Origin: Ophiobolus disseminans
Lineage: Eukaryota; Ascomycota; Dothideomycetes; Pleosporales; Phaeosphaeriaceae
NCBI GenBank assembly: GCA_010093685.1
Contig: MU006242.1
Coordinates: forward strand, 248,001-312,000
Direction of reading: 5' to 3'
DNA length: 64,000 nt
The notes under the pieces: model-generated
Told to the model about the DNA's origin: nothing
Databases searched by the model: none
Seen by the model: only the letters and a program-made list of their open reading frames with translations
Program-made: the position numbers and the translations under genes
Shown here: positions 23,142-34,899 of the stretch, piece by piece
How the letters are laid out: every line of letters begins with the position of its first letter
Position numbering within the stretch: the stretch's first letter is position 1

Positions 23142-23896
23142 AGTCTTTGCGATTTCAGGTTTGTATTAAACGAGAGTGTTGATAGGAAGTGTAGATGGTA
23201 ACGAGCGATAGTTCGGAAACTTCGCAATGTTCAATAGAAGCAAATAAAGTATAGTCAAGACGATATAATGGGAACTTATGACAATAGTAAAATGTTCAAT
23301 TCGTTTTCTTTGTTCCCGTAAAGCGCCGGTTCTTTCAATTTGCGAATTTCTCTTTGTCCACGACGATGGGGACAATAGACCTGTCGCCCAGAATGGGACT
23401 GAATGGACACTTGAACGAATCATCAACACCTTGTGATTGTGCTCAGTTCAGTCGCTGCCTCCAAGGTAAAGTATGTGGTGCGTTTTCCCTAAAATCACTC
23501 CAGATCAGCAAGAGTGATGGACGTAACATTAGTGAGTTAGGAGCGCCTTGAGATACCCTTTCTATGCTCCGATGAAGTGCGACTGAGAGCAGAGTGGGTG
23601 AGGATGCAGTGGTGGAAGTAAGAAGTCGAGTGTTGGATATCTTAGATTCTTTTTCTTTGTTCCTTCATGCCTGCGCTCTCTTTCTTCAGCAATCTGCAGT
23701 CTGCCAATCACACTGCTGAACACTCTTGGCTTTTGCTCCGCCGGATTTTCCGTTCACTAGAAACGTTGTAGCAAGTTCGCTTGTAGACGATGTCGATGCT
23801 GCAATCGTGTCTTTCTCTAAAACATTCTCTCTCGTTCCGCGAACTTGAGCGCCCTAATATCCTCGCAAACTGACCTTCGCCAAAAGTCGCGCGATT
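23142..23896. other. Intergenic region
   Basis: 755 bp: promoter of the six-cysteine protein gene and 3' flank of the multicopper oxidase gene. AT-rich at 23.2-23.4 kb. No gene seen. Confidence 0.5.
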
Positions 23897-25825
23897 CTAC
23901 CAAACACCCCTCAAGTCACATAACTCCCTCCCCACCCCCTCCTCCCTCCCATCCCACCCACCCATCCTCTCCCCCCTCGTAACCAACACCATCCCCAACC
24001 CCGCCTCCACATGCCACCCAACATGACAATGAAACGCCCACGCCCCCGAATTATCCGCCACAAACCTAATCAGCAACCATCCAAAGCCCTCCATGCTCGC
24101 CGTATCTCTGCGTAAAGGATTTCTTACATCCAATACGCCTGCATCTTGTATATTGGCGGGAGCGTATCCATGTCCCTGCCCCAGCACGAAGAACTTGTAC
24201 CCATGTAAATGGAAGGGGTGGTTTCCGTCGTCGAAGTTCTGAATCAGAATCGTGATCGTAGAAATAGTCCTTGTCTGAAAAACCAGTTGCTTATCAGGAT
24301 CAAAGAGGGCGGTGTTTACTCCATCTGCCATCGCACTCGCAGAATCGTATGCATCGAGGTAAGTATGTAGGATCGGCGCACTAGCGTTGGTGTAGAAGGA
24401 ACTATCGTTAAGGTACCCGCGACTCAAGCGCCAGTCGCGGATCTGGAATGAGGCGCGTAGGGAGATGAAGTGGTCTGTGTTTTCTGGGGCGCGTATGGGG
24501 AGAATAGGGGATAGGGATGTGGTGTTTAGGTCTAGGCATTCGACTTCGATTGGTTCGGGCCAATCGTGTGTTTGTGGTGGCAACACGTCGACCTCGAAGG
24601 GCTGATGGTGGTAGCGGAGTGTGGCCCAGACTTCTTCTTGAAGTTCTGGGTTTTCGTATGCGAAGCAGTGTGTTATCATTCGCGCTCTCATCCAGTATAA
24701 GCCTTTGATATTTTCTCTCGGCAGCGTTAAGATGATGCTGTAGCGCTGTGCGGGAGTGATGTTTAGGCGATGGATGCGTTGTGGATGTACGTCTGTGCCA
24801 TCTACTTCTGTGACTTGGAACTCATGCTCGTCGATTTGGAGGGAGAATTCTGCAAAGGCGCCCACGTTGATGATGCGAAGTCTCGTGCTAGCAGTAGCGG
24901 ATAGATCGAAGAGTGCTTGTGCGAGGCCGATGGTTGAGCATTTGCGGTTGGGCAAGTCTGAGCAGTTTCGAACATTGCGCCCGTTGATGAGTGCGGATGG
25001 TGGAACAGGTTCTTCGTTCTCGTTTCCTGGCGCAAGGTACTGAGCCAAGAGTTCGGAAGATAAATCGTAGTAATGGTCCGAAAGCATAACCACACGATCC
25101 TGGTCATAAGGCACTTTCTGCCATTCCTTCTCTTTCCCATCTCTCGCGTGAATGATCAACGGACCAACCAGCCCATCTGATGCTTGCATACTCATATGGC
25201 TGTGGTAATAGTACGTCCCGCTCTGACCAGTAACGTTGAAGCGATATGTAAAGGATGAACCGGGAGCAATGGGACAGTTGGTGACGCCGACTGTGCCGTC
25301 CATCCAGTTCGTTCCATTCTGGTACAACCCATGCCAGTGAATCGAAGTCGCGTTCGAAGCCTGGTTGAGCACATGTACAACCAATTCGTCTCCTTCGTTG
25401 CACTCGATCAACGGGCCGGGGAAAGTGCCGTTAATCAGCACCATGGGTCGCCACATGCCATCGGGGTTGAGTTCATGATCCTGTATGATCCATGTGTATT
25501 CTCTTTTGGTGGGGATGGCATCGAAGTCCCAAGTCGGATGGAGTATGTAATCTTCTTCCGGTCGTAGGCGTGCAATTGTGCGTGGATGTTCAACGTGTGT
25601 TGGGCGAAAGACAACAAACAGGCCGAGTAGGCTGATAATTACAAAGGCAAGAATGAAGAGAAGGAGCCACCTTCTTCGTGATTTGCGTGGCTGTGGGACT
25701 TGTCTGACCTCCTCCAAACGTAGCTGTTCATCAACACCAGATTCGATGCTTTCCCGACTTTCAAGATCGCTCTGCTTTAGTAGCCCGACATGCTCTTCTC
25801 TCGAGTCTGCCTTGAAGCTTGACAT
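23897..25825 (-). CDS. Membrane-anchored multicopper oxidase (laccase/ferroxidase type)
   Basis: Single exon, 642 residues. Residues 1-50 are a charged cytosolic tail and 52-73 a single membrane segment (WLLLFILAFVIISLLGLFVVF), so the enzyme is a type II membrane protein with its cupredoxin domains outside the cytosol. All four copper motifs are present: HWHG (163-166), YYYHSH (205-210), HPFHLHG (near 545) and HCHVGWHVEAGL (near 605). Many N-glycosylation sequons occur. The residue after the HCH-motif cysteine context is followed by Leu/Met, as in laccase-like oxidases. Fet3-type ferroxidases carry their anchor at the C-terminus, so substrate cannot be assigned; phenol or metal oxidation are both possible. 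It is divergent from the acid phosphatase gene. Confidence 0.9.
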   Translation of the reverse strand: MSSFKADSREEHVGLLKQSDLESRESIESGVDEQLRLEEVRQVPQPRKSRRRWLLLFILAFVIISLLGLFVVFRPTHVEHPRTIARLRPEEDYILHPTWDFDAIPTKREYTWIIQDHELNPDGMWRPMVLINGTFPGPLIECNEGDELVVHVLNQASNATSIHWHGLYQNGTNWMDGTVGVTNCPIAPGSSFTYRFNVTGQSGTYYYHSHMSMQASDGLVGPLIIHARDGKEKEWQKVPYDQDRVVMLSDHYYDLSSELLAQYLAPGNENEEPVPPSALINGRNVRNCSDLPNRKCSTIGLAQALFDLSATASTRLRIINVGAFAEFSLQIDEHEFQVTEVDGTDVHPQRIHRLNITPAQRYSIILTLPRENIKGLYWMRARMITHCFAYENPELQEEVWATLRYHHQPFEVDVLPPQTHDWPEPIEVECLDLNTTSLSPILPIRAPENTDHFISLRASFQIRDWRLSRGYLNDSSFYTNASAPILHTYLDAYDSASAMADGVNTALFDPDKQLVFQTRTISTITILIQNFDDGNHPFHLHGYKFFVLGQGHGYAPANIQDAGVLDVRNPLRRDTASMEGFGWLLIRFVADNSGAWAFHCHVGWHVEAGLGMVLVTRGERMGGWDGREEGVGRELCDLRGVW

Positions 25826-26531
25826 CTAGTCGACAACGAAGTTTCGTCAAAGGACTCCTGCCTCAGTGAGTTTGATAGAACAATAATCGAGCTATCTGCA
25901 TCAAACGGCCATTGCGACTGATGCTTAGTGTTTCCCGAAATGATACAAAGTCTCATCAGAAACATGGTGGTCGCAACGCCCGTTCCACTCACGCCGATCC
26001 TTGGGACGCACTAAATAAGTCCATGGCTCACAAATCCACTAAGCATCATTCGACCAAACCCCTCCTCGGAGCAACACATCTCGCCTCAACGTCTCTACCC
26101 GAAGATCCAGCGTCATGCAGCAACGTCTAGGTCAGGGTCAAGCTCGGCCAATCAGCCCCGCACGCGCACATCTCAAAGCTTAACCACCTTCCCGAAAAGC
26201 TTGTGTTTAATATCAGTAAAAGCGGGCAACGCTGCGAGGCATTCATTTTGTTTCCTCGGATACGGTAATTGTGCAAAGGGTTTGATAGGTTGGCACGGTT
26301 GGGATAAGTTCTTGCATTGGTTGAAGGTTACAAGGTTACTTGCGGGCGACGTGGCCATGGATGGGATGGATACTAACGAGCCCAAGTGGCGCAGACATGG
26401 GGTACTTCGTTGTTGCTGTGCGAGCAGACTTTCTATTCTAATTACCTTTTTTCTCGTGCTGGTAAGTCTAGCTTACGCAGTTCATCGACCGCGAATCGAT
26501 CTAACCACGACTCTAGATCTGCATCGTCGCA
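25826..26531. other. Divergent promoter region of oxidase and phosphatase genes
   Basis: 706 bp between divergent start codons. A plus-strand frame from 26201 overlaps the phosphatase start in another frame and has no signature. No clear regulatory motif recognised. Confidence 0.45.
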
Positions 26532-27709
26532 ATGATACTCGGGCTCGCTCTGTCGCTGACAGCGGTAGCGAGCGTGAGCTCCGCACAATGGGTCAAAGGA
26601 AAAGCATTCGATCGCTTCGCTATCATTTGGCTCGAAAATACCGACTACGACCTCGCCGCTGGAGATCCAAACCTCGCATGGCTTGCGAAGAGGGGTATTA
26701 GCTTGACGAATCATTTCGCGGTTACGCATCCGTCGATGCCAAATTATGCGGCTGCCATCTCGGGGGACTATTACGGCCTCAATCACGATGATAGAATCGC
26801 CATTCCGTCTAACGTGTCTACGCTAGTGGACTTGCTAGAGGACAAGGGGGTCAGCTGGGGCGAGTACCAAGAAGATATGCCATCTGTGGGCTTCCAGGGG
26901 ACTGAGTATAGGAACCCGAAAACAGGAGCGAATATGTATGTGCGAAAGCACAATCCCGCAGTGCTATACGACTCGGTGGCGCAGAAGCAGGGTCGGCTGG
27001 CGAGGACAAAGCCTTTGACAATGTTCAACGATGACCTGAAGGCCAAGACACTACCACAGTGGATGTTCATCACGCCGAACATGACTAGCGATGGTGAGTA
27101 TCTACGTCAACCTACTGCCCATCGGCGTACTAACACTCTGTAGGACATGATTCAACGGTGACAGTCGCTGGAACGTGGACGCGCAAGTTCCTCGAGCCGT
27201 TACTCAGCGACAAGAATTTCATGAACAACACTCTCGTGTTGGTGACCTTTGACGAGAACCATACCTATGGCAAACAGAACCGCATTGTGGGCATACTGCT
27301 GGGCGACGCCGTACCCACGCAGCTCGTTGGTACGACTGACAACACCTTCTACAACCACTACAGCGAGATCGCCACAGTGCAGGCGAACTGGGGCTTGCAA
27401 ACCCTAGGCCGATGGGACGTGGGGGCGAATGTCTTCAAGTTCGTGGCCGACAAGACGGGCGACAGCGTACGGGCATGGTCTGGAAAAATCCCACTGAACC
27501 AGATGTTCTTCAACGCGAGCTACGCTGGTAAGCTGAACAACAAGAACAAGTCGGTCCCGTGGCCTGTGCCAAATAGCAATGCGACGTATGCTGGGAGGAC
27601 TGTGCTACCGGCTATTGCGGACACGTGGGGAAGTCAGCTCGATCGATCCGCCTACACGACGGCGTTGGAGATACCGGACGGCATGCACCCCGAGGCAGAG
27701 TTCAGGTAG
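26532..27709 (+). CDS. Secreted acid phosphatase, phosphoesterase family
   Basis: Hydrolysis of phosphate monoesters outside the cell. Exons 26532-27093 and 27144-27709 with a 50-nt intron give 375 residues. The N-terminus (MILGLALSLTAVASVSSA) is a signal peptide. Family motifs of the PF04185 phosphoesterases are visible: IIWLENTDYD near residue 35, HPSMPNYAAAISGDYYG near 75, FITPNMTSDG-HDS at the exon join, and VTFDENHTYGKQNRIVGILL. Several N-glycosylation sites (NNT, NHT, NAS) support secretion. No C-terminal anchor signal is evident. The length fits fungal phosphate-repressible acid phosphatases of this family. Confidence 0.9.
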
Positions 27710-30141
27710 TCTTTCAGGGAGAATGCATGTGTCTGATAATCCGTGTGAACCAGCATGTTGCACAAATGAAATTGACAGGGTGAAGAGATGTGAACGTCTC
27801 TTGATCGCGGGAGTGATCCAGGCTTCGCAATGCAGCGTCACCTAGTCAACTCATGTCTGAGGCTGGAATCGCGAGTGTGAGGACCATGCAAGACTTCCAT
27901 TGGCGGGCCTTCCAAGCCGCAAATGTACTCGAGTCCAGATTAGCCATGACCGCAGTGTTGGGAACGCATGTCACGTAAGCAGCGTCGACACTGTCACTGT
28001 GTGCACGATGTTTCCCTCGCCATGTCGGACTGATGTTGACGACCCAAATGTGCGGGCGTAATATAAAGGTGCAGTGCCCATCACATCCGAAGGTCAGCTG
28101 CCGTGGAAGATTGGCCCTGCAGGGCATGCTGTTCGCTGGCTGAATGGCGGAAGGCTCGGGCGAATACGTGCAGGCAGCGGGACGACGATCTTGGTGGTGC
28201 AACTCACTTCTACAGCGGGCGTCGCGCCCCGGATTTCAGCTGATCGTGAGCGGCGATCTGCAGCCTTGCGTCCAGGGCAGAGTGTCTTATCGCACGGTTA
28301 GCGAGATCGTCACCGAGGCCAGGGCAGGAGCGCATGGCGGTTGGCTCGGGCATAACAGAAACAGGGGTGAGTCCGTACGAGGCCATCGTGATGCTGCTGT
28401 CACTCTTTGCTATTTGCAGCAGAGCGTGGTTCAGCGGTGCATATGCGCATGGGTCGCGAGTGCTGCTTACGTGTAGCCGGTCCGAGGCACCTGCCGTGTT
28501 CAGCTTGGAAGCATACGAAACACGCACCTCTTGTAAAACACCTTTATGTCATCAGCTAATTTATGGGAATGGATGCCCGCAGCGCAAGACAGCAGCGGAA
28601 GCGGGTAGTAGTGGGTGTGAGTTTCGGGGAGTGAGCGACCGAGGATCAGCGCGTGATCTACAAGCGGACTAAGCACCCTCCACAAGCATTTGGCAAGGGA
28701 TGCGATCTGCGGGCGAGTCTCAGTTCGCTTCACAGCGTTGCCACTTCCAGAAGGCTTCCATGCTGGGGTGCAGGCGGAGCATGACGATGTGGTGGCAACG
28801 AACGACGAACTACGAACTACGCGGGGGTGTTGTGCGCAGAGACGATACAGTTGAGTTGAGCCATGCTGCAAAAGCGAACAGGTAGATGGCCAGCGCATAG
28901 AATGCACGCGTGCTAAGGCTGTGGAGAGGTCACGGACGGCCATGCCTCTACGGTACCAGCAATGGCGCTGTGTGTAATTCTGGGCCACGGTTTCAAAAAG
29001 TGCAGGCCTCTGCATGCAGGCCAAGCCACAACGAGCCTCTCTCTTGGGTTGCATGGGAGCGGGCGTGAACAGCTGCAGACAGGCGACGTGACTGACATGC
29101 GACTGAGAGTGCCAGATGGCTACGTGCGTGAGGGCGCGCGGATGGATGCGCTGAGCTGGGCGCGGCGTCTCAGGGCCTGTCGGAGGGTTTCTGCGGGTAG
29201 CAAGGCTTCCAGAAGGTGGAGAGGCTTCGACAAATGCACTGGAGAGGCGGTCCAGGTGGGGATTTGGGACGCTTGCTCCTTCTGGCGGGCTCGAGTACGG
29301 TGATTCGCAGCTGCTGTGTCCATCCTCATCCACACCCACACCCACACCCACGCCCGTCCCATCTCCACGACGCCTGCACCGCACCCCAATCCACTCCTGC
29401 CCTCCGCCGCGCCCTGATGCTGCTCACAGTGCAGCCGACTCTGCGAGTGCGCTGCTTGCGACACTGATGCTGGAACCCTCTTAGAGCCCCTGCGTCTGCG
29501 ACCGCCCTCTGCACCCTTCCTGCTGCCACCGCGGGGCCTCTCTGCTGTCCGCTGTGACTGCGATTGCCGTCTGGCGCCGTCTCGAGCGTTGGTGCACATC
29601 GCATACCAGACGCTGTCGCCGTCCCGCCTGCCACGAGTCGCAGCTGCCCGCCCGTGTGCGCACCTTCCTCCTCGCCGCGACCGCCTGCCGCATTGTCGCA
29701 TTCGCAGCTCGCGCCTTCCACGTCTCGTCGCTGCGACTGCCGCAGACGCTCCTGTTGAGTCGCGTGCGCTGCCGCTAGCTGTCGGCCGCATCGCCAGGTT
29801 CCCCAGGCCGCGCTCGACATCGTCGTTTCAGATTGCATCTCAGATCACCGGCCGCTCTCCCGTGCCCTGATCCCGTCCATCCCCCACGCGTCCTGCGACT
29901 CAGCATCACCTGCAGCCCTACTGACATCCGTCCCATTGCCTTGCAACGACGTCGCTCCTTGCTCGCGACCGCCGTCCCGTTGAGCGACCATCCATCCCGC
30001 GCATCCCCTTCCAGACGGCCCACCGCAACACCGAGACGCCCCGATTTTGCGACATATACACAACACCCTCCCCTTTGTGCGGGAGGTTCAACAGAAGCCC
30101 AGGACCAGCGCCGTCTGGTCGCCGCAGCCAAGGCGGAGACA
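27710..30141. other. Long upstream region of the phosphodiesterase gene
   Basis: 2.4 kb. From about 29.3 kb it is strongly GC/CT-rich with few stops, so long frames appear on both strands (minus 28500-29384 and 29120-29791), but these are built from simple repeats (GVGVGVG) and Arg/Ala-rich low complexity. I take 29.3-30.1 kb as promoter and leader of the PDE gene. The PDE frame is open upstream to an ATG at 29833. Confidence 0.45.
29331..29351 (+). repeat. Microsatellite (CCCACA)n
   Basis: About 3.5 perfect units of a hexanucleotide. It accounts for the Gly-Val runs in minus-strand frames across it. Confidence 0.85.
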
Positions 30142-33100
30142 ATGGAGCATGGCATGTGCAATGTCGTCTACCTCGACCGGCGCGCCAATGACGAACACGT
30201 CAAGCGAGAGACGCTGTCGGATTCCCTTGTCGCGCGGACCAGCACCGGCAACGTGGGGCAGAGCTACTTCGCCGTGGGCAAGACGCCGCCGGCCGAGGTG
30301 CATGCCAATGTAGAAGCCATCCTGTCCATGTTCAACGAAGGTACGTCAGCTGCACCACGCGCCCAGACACCATACTTACACTAGACAGTCCACATATGCG
30401 GGTCCGGAAGAGCGTGCCTGTCCAAGATTGCTACCATATTAGACTCGCCCAAGGGCAATGCGCCCACCTTTCTCATCATAGACATCCCGTACGACGAGGA
30501 GCAGCGCCTGAAGCGGTTATCACGCGAGCCGCGCACGCCCTCGCCCACATCTTCGCGCCTTATCCGGATAGACACTACCGAGCCCGACGACATCTATGGC
30601 ATGCACCTGCTCACCCACGTGTCGTCGGAGATCTCGTCGAGGAACTTCTCTAGGCTAGTCGTGCCTGTTGTCATGCTAACCGGTCTTGAGCGCGATGCCG
30701 CCCCGTCTGGTCTTCCTTCGCCAGGCATTCTTGGAGCCCAGGTTCTCACCGATACCGTACGCTTAACCCGCTACTTGGATGCGGGCGCATTTGACGTCCT
30801 TCCAAGCCCGCTGTCGAAACATCGCATGCATGGCTTAGTCATCCACGCCTATCGTCTGCAAAAAGAGTTCACGCGCGAAGAAACAAGCTTTTTGACGAAT
30901 AAGAGAAACCGAAAGCTATCCTGGGTTGGTGTTGACGACTCGAAGCCCTACGCATACCTTCGTGAGGCCATGGTCTCTAATTTGATGACTGGCATCTGCA
31001 ATCCAGAGACGGTGGGGGACTCGTTGGAGCCTTCGTACGTTCAGCACGACCACTCGCACTCCTTGGCTAACGCGAGCAGTGACTTTGGTCTCAGCGATGA
31101 GCGCAAACCCGCCATAGAAGAGGCAGTAGGCACCTGGGCGTTTTCGGCGCACGACTACACTGATGACGAACTACTTTATGGCGCATTGGTGATGTTGAAA
31201 CATGCGCTGCAGATGCCTGAACTGGACCGATGGGCGATCCCTGAAGGCAAGTGTGGTCGAGTGACGTGGGATGTTGCCGCTAACCCCCTACACAGATGAA
31301 CTTGTCGTCTTTCTCCTGGCTAGTCGCACAGCGTACAACGAATTCGTAAAGTACCACAACTTCCGCCACGTCGTCGATGTCCTCCAGGCCCTCTTTCACT
31401 TCCTCGTCAGAATCGGAACACTGCTTCCCTACCCTTCCAAGGAGGCTCCGTCCCACCCACTCACCCCGAAGTCCGCGATAGCCGCGCTCTTGCAGCCCTT
31501 CGATGCGCTCACACTCCTAATCTCCGCTATTGGCCACGATGTTGGACACCCTGGTGTCAATAATGCCTTCCTGGTAGCGCTCAATGCGCCCTTGGCACAG
31601 CTCTACAACGACCGATCGGTTCTCGAATCTTTCCATTGCGCCGCCTACTCCCAGATACTACGCCGCTATTGGCCGAAAGCATTCTCAGATACCGCGCTAC
31701 GGAAACTGATGATCAACAATATTCTCGCAACCGACATGGGTTTACATTTCAAGTACATGAGCGACCTCGGAGGTCTGCAGCAGAAAGTCGCACACGACAA
31801 AGGCGTGACCGATAGCTGGAATGGCAAGATGAAAGAAGACCAGAAAGATTTGGCTTGCGGCGTACTCATCAAGTGTGCTGACATTTGCAATGTGGTAAGT
31901 TGGCAGATCTGGCGCATGCATTTTGCAGCGACTAATGTCTTTGTTAGGCACGCAAGTTTGCGACAGCGGCCAAGTGGGCCAATATTCTTACAGACGAGTT
32001 CAGCAACCAGGGTATTATGGAGCAAGAGCTGCAGATGGACTCGTGCCTATTCGGTGGACCTCCTGTTCGAGACGACATCATTAAGCTTGGGGAGTCTCAA
32101 ATTGGGTTCATGAATATATTCGCTAGGCCGCTATTTGAAGCGGTAACGGACATTCTACCGGCAATGCAATTCGCGGTCGATGAGATTCTTGCAAACATGG
32201 CAGTCTGGGAGAAAAAGATCGACGATGAGCGGACAAAGAGACGGAAAAAACCAAGAATGGCACTGGGACTTCAGCCCCTGTCGTTCTCGATCGACCCGAC
32301 ACCTAGCCCGCACTCTGGAGGCCCGACGAAGTTTATCAGCAACGCGCCCTCGAATTTGACCGTGCCGAGTGGGACTAAAGCCGTTATTCCAGAAGAAGCC
32401 GAGCGTCGAGGCTCCACTGGATCTGTTCATGCCATCGCAGATGGTTCCACAAAATCATCATTAGGCGGGGAGAAGGGGTCAAGACGTGCCTCCGCCGCCG
32501 GCATCGTAGGGCAGCTCGGGTCAATGTCGCGCGAAACTCATGGCTCGAGGCGAGGTAGTGGAGATGCAAGTCTAACGGCGATCATCGTTACGCAAACGCC
32601 GAACGCATCTGACACACCGCCCAAAGAGCCGACGCTACAGACGGAAAGCGCCGACCAAGAGCAGCATAAGGACCTCCTCGCCCAGTCTGCTACGAACAAG
32701 AAGGACAAAGGTAGTGCTAGGCCTGTTACTGCTCCATCGCAAGCAAGAAGTAGCCAGGGTAAGCATTCAAGTACACCTAGCCCGCTCTCTACGTCTCACC
32801 AACCACAATCGCAGACAGACTAATCCTACTCTAGTTGACAACCTCTATCCTCTTCCACAACCATCGTCTCAGAGCCATTCCCAGGTCGACTTGTCCCACA
32901 CTGCTAACGGCACTCTTGATGGTTCGAAACTCCAACAGTGGGACACAACCAAACTCAGCGGCGATAGCAATGCGACACGATCGGATGGATCGCGCAACTC
33001 GAGCTGGTGGCGACAAATGAGCTCTCGACGGAGTCCCCGAGACATTAGAAATGGCGATACCGATGGCCGGCCTCAACCTAAGGAGACGATGCTGGATACG

Positions 33101-33301
33101 GCGCCCCCAAGCACTGATTCAGCCGCGGCATCTCCGACGAGCCCGGGTAGGATGACGACCACGGGCAAGATTAAGAGCTTCTTCAAGCGGAAGCCAAGAC
33201 AGGAAGAGCAGCATAAGCAGCTGTCGAGTTTTGGTAGCTCTTCCCAACTCCGGACGCCACAGACCAGTGACCCAGGACGATCTCTCAATAGCGACGACTG
33301 A
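30142..33301 (+). CDS. pdeH: Class I 3',5'-cyclic nucleotide phosphodiesterase with receiver-like N-terminus
   Basis: Likely high-affinity cAMP hydrolase. Exons 30142-30340, 30389-31246, 31296-31894, 31948-32758 and 32835-33301 give 977 residues. Intron 2 (31247-31295) starts GCAAGT, a GC..AG intron. Residues about 80-225 resemble a receiver fold (FLIIDIPYDEE, LVVPVVMLTG, LDAGAFDVLPSPLS). The HD catalytic domain follows: YHNFRHVVDV (H373, H377), GHDVGHPGVNN (H433, D434) and KCADICN (D548). The tail after residue 700 is Ser/Lys-rich and disordered, ending near KIKSFFKRKPRQ. The start chosen begins MEHGMCNVVYLDRR; the frame is open to 29833, which would add 103 low-complexity residues. Confidence 0.9.
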
Positions 33302-34899
33302 ACGCATACATCAATCCAACCACTTCACTTTTTCCTTGACGACCAACGCCGCATCTGATACCACGGCATTTCTTTATTATCATATCCCAAAAGCGATTTC
33401 TGGTCACCTCCAGCGTCCTTGCCGGCTTTGTTGCCTTGTGGGTTCCTAGGATACGATACCTCACGCATGACATTACGGGCGGCTACGAAAAGCTCCGGCT
33501 GCAGTACTTGCTATTTGGGAATGTACTCAGCTGGCCCTCGGGCGATTTTCGATTTTGCCAAGCTTTTTCTTTCCCGGCGCGGAAGTTTGCTATTATCTTC
33601 GCACGCATGGTCGATCTGACGCATTCCTGTCGCTCGACCTCTTGTTGTTTGTATTTTTGGCTCCACGATACCAGGGTGGTCTTTTATCCAAGGCCTGCAG
33701 GGTTTTCGCGTTGCGTCGTTTTGTCTTTTGCGCTACGCACAGCATTCTGCGATGTATTTGTTTCTATCCGCGCAGAGACTTGATTTTACCTCAGCAGGAG
33801 GGCGTGTTGATGTTTGTTGTTGTCTCGTTGCGTCGCTGGAGCCGGTGTACATTTTCCATGCTTGTCTACGCGGAAAGAGGGCGCGGGCCAGTAAATCAAT
33901 ACGGTCGGGAAGATGTGGCACTGAAAGCGTGGAAATCAAGAGAGAAAAACATGCAGCCTGGCCATGCTTTAGGACTTCGCGACACGCGCTGCGATTGCGG
34001 ATAGCTCTTTTTACACTGTAATGGAAATGTATAGTCTTCAATACCATTGACTCAGCTCAGAGTACCACACTATCTCGGGGTGATGCAAAGTGTGTTTTAA
34101 CGTTGCTTTCTACGCGACACTTTCTACTTTGACAAGCTGTATTCCATGTCAATCTTCCATCTCCTGCGAACTGTCATCTCTGGTCATCTCCGCTTTTACT
34201 TACAACTTCTGCGTAGTGGCTCGCTTTTAGCGTACCTTTTTCTCACTCTCGGATCAACGCACATGCTGGTGTTGTAAGTACGCTGCACCCTGAATGCCGA
34301 GACGTTGAGGCTCTGAGCAAGGTTGGAATCGAATGCAAATATGTAAGAGATTGTTTACTTTGGAGAAACCGATTTTGGTTTTACGCTGTGAAAGTAATGA
34401 TGTTGCTTATAATCATGCTGAGTCTTTTAAAAAAAAATTGGCGTAGTCTTGCTTTACAGGGGGTAATTTGAATGTGCGAATTTTGACTTGTTGTGGTATG
34501 TGTATTTACTAGTTTTTTTTTTTTGGGGGGGGGGGGGGTGGGCGTGAAAGAGTTGGCTACAAGTCTACGTTAGCTGGAAATTTAGAATCTAGACGGCGTG
34601 AGGCAGCTTGGGCAGTAATCGAGTGTATAGAGTGTACGATGATTCGAATGGAGTTTCTTGGGGAGGAGGGTAGGGGAAGATAGGGGGAAGATAATGAGTT
34701 ACCTGATTGGTGTAGCAGGTGTACAAAATGTTATGAGGTAGAGATACAGCACATTTCCAGAGAGGATGATTGATATGATTGTTTATTGGTGGCTTGAAAC
34801 TAGATCAATACAGTATCGTAAACGTATAGTTGGAGTACTTTTTTCTTTCTAGCGAGACACAGTAATCGTACATCTACACAGCATAGTCGAATATACACT
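33302..34899. other. Convergent intergenic region
   Basis: 1.6 kb between the 3' ends of the PDE and isoleucyl-tRNA synthetase genes. It holds 3' UTRs, AT-rich stretches around 34.3-34.8 kb and a T12/G14 homopolymer junction. No convincing gene. Confidence 0.5.
34513..34538 (+). repeat. Homopolymer junction T12 G14
   Basis: Twelve T followed directly by fourteen G, then TGGGCG. A low-complexity slippage site whose exact length may be unreliable in the assembly. Confidence 0.9.

Noticed and set aside
26201..26701. 166-codon plus-strand frame overlapping the phosphatase start
   Set aside because: Out of frame with the clearly identified phosphatase and its signal peptide; the overlap part is a shadow.
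28500..29384. 294-codon minus-strand open frame
   Set aside because: Composed of simple-repeat (GVGVGVG) and low-complexity sequence, overlaps another frame at 29120-29791, no family signature, lies in the GC-rich upstream region of the PDE gene.
29120..29791. 223-codon minus-strand Arg/Ala-rich frame
   Set aside because: Typical antisense of a CT-rich leader with few stops; no domain or consistent splice signals.
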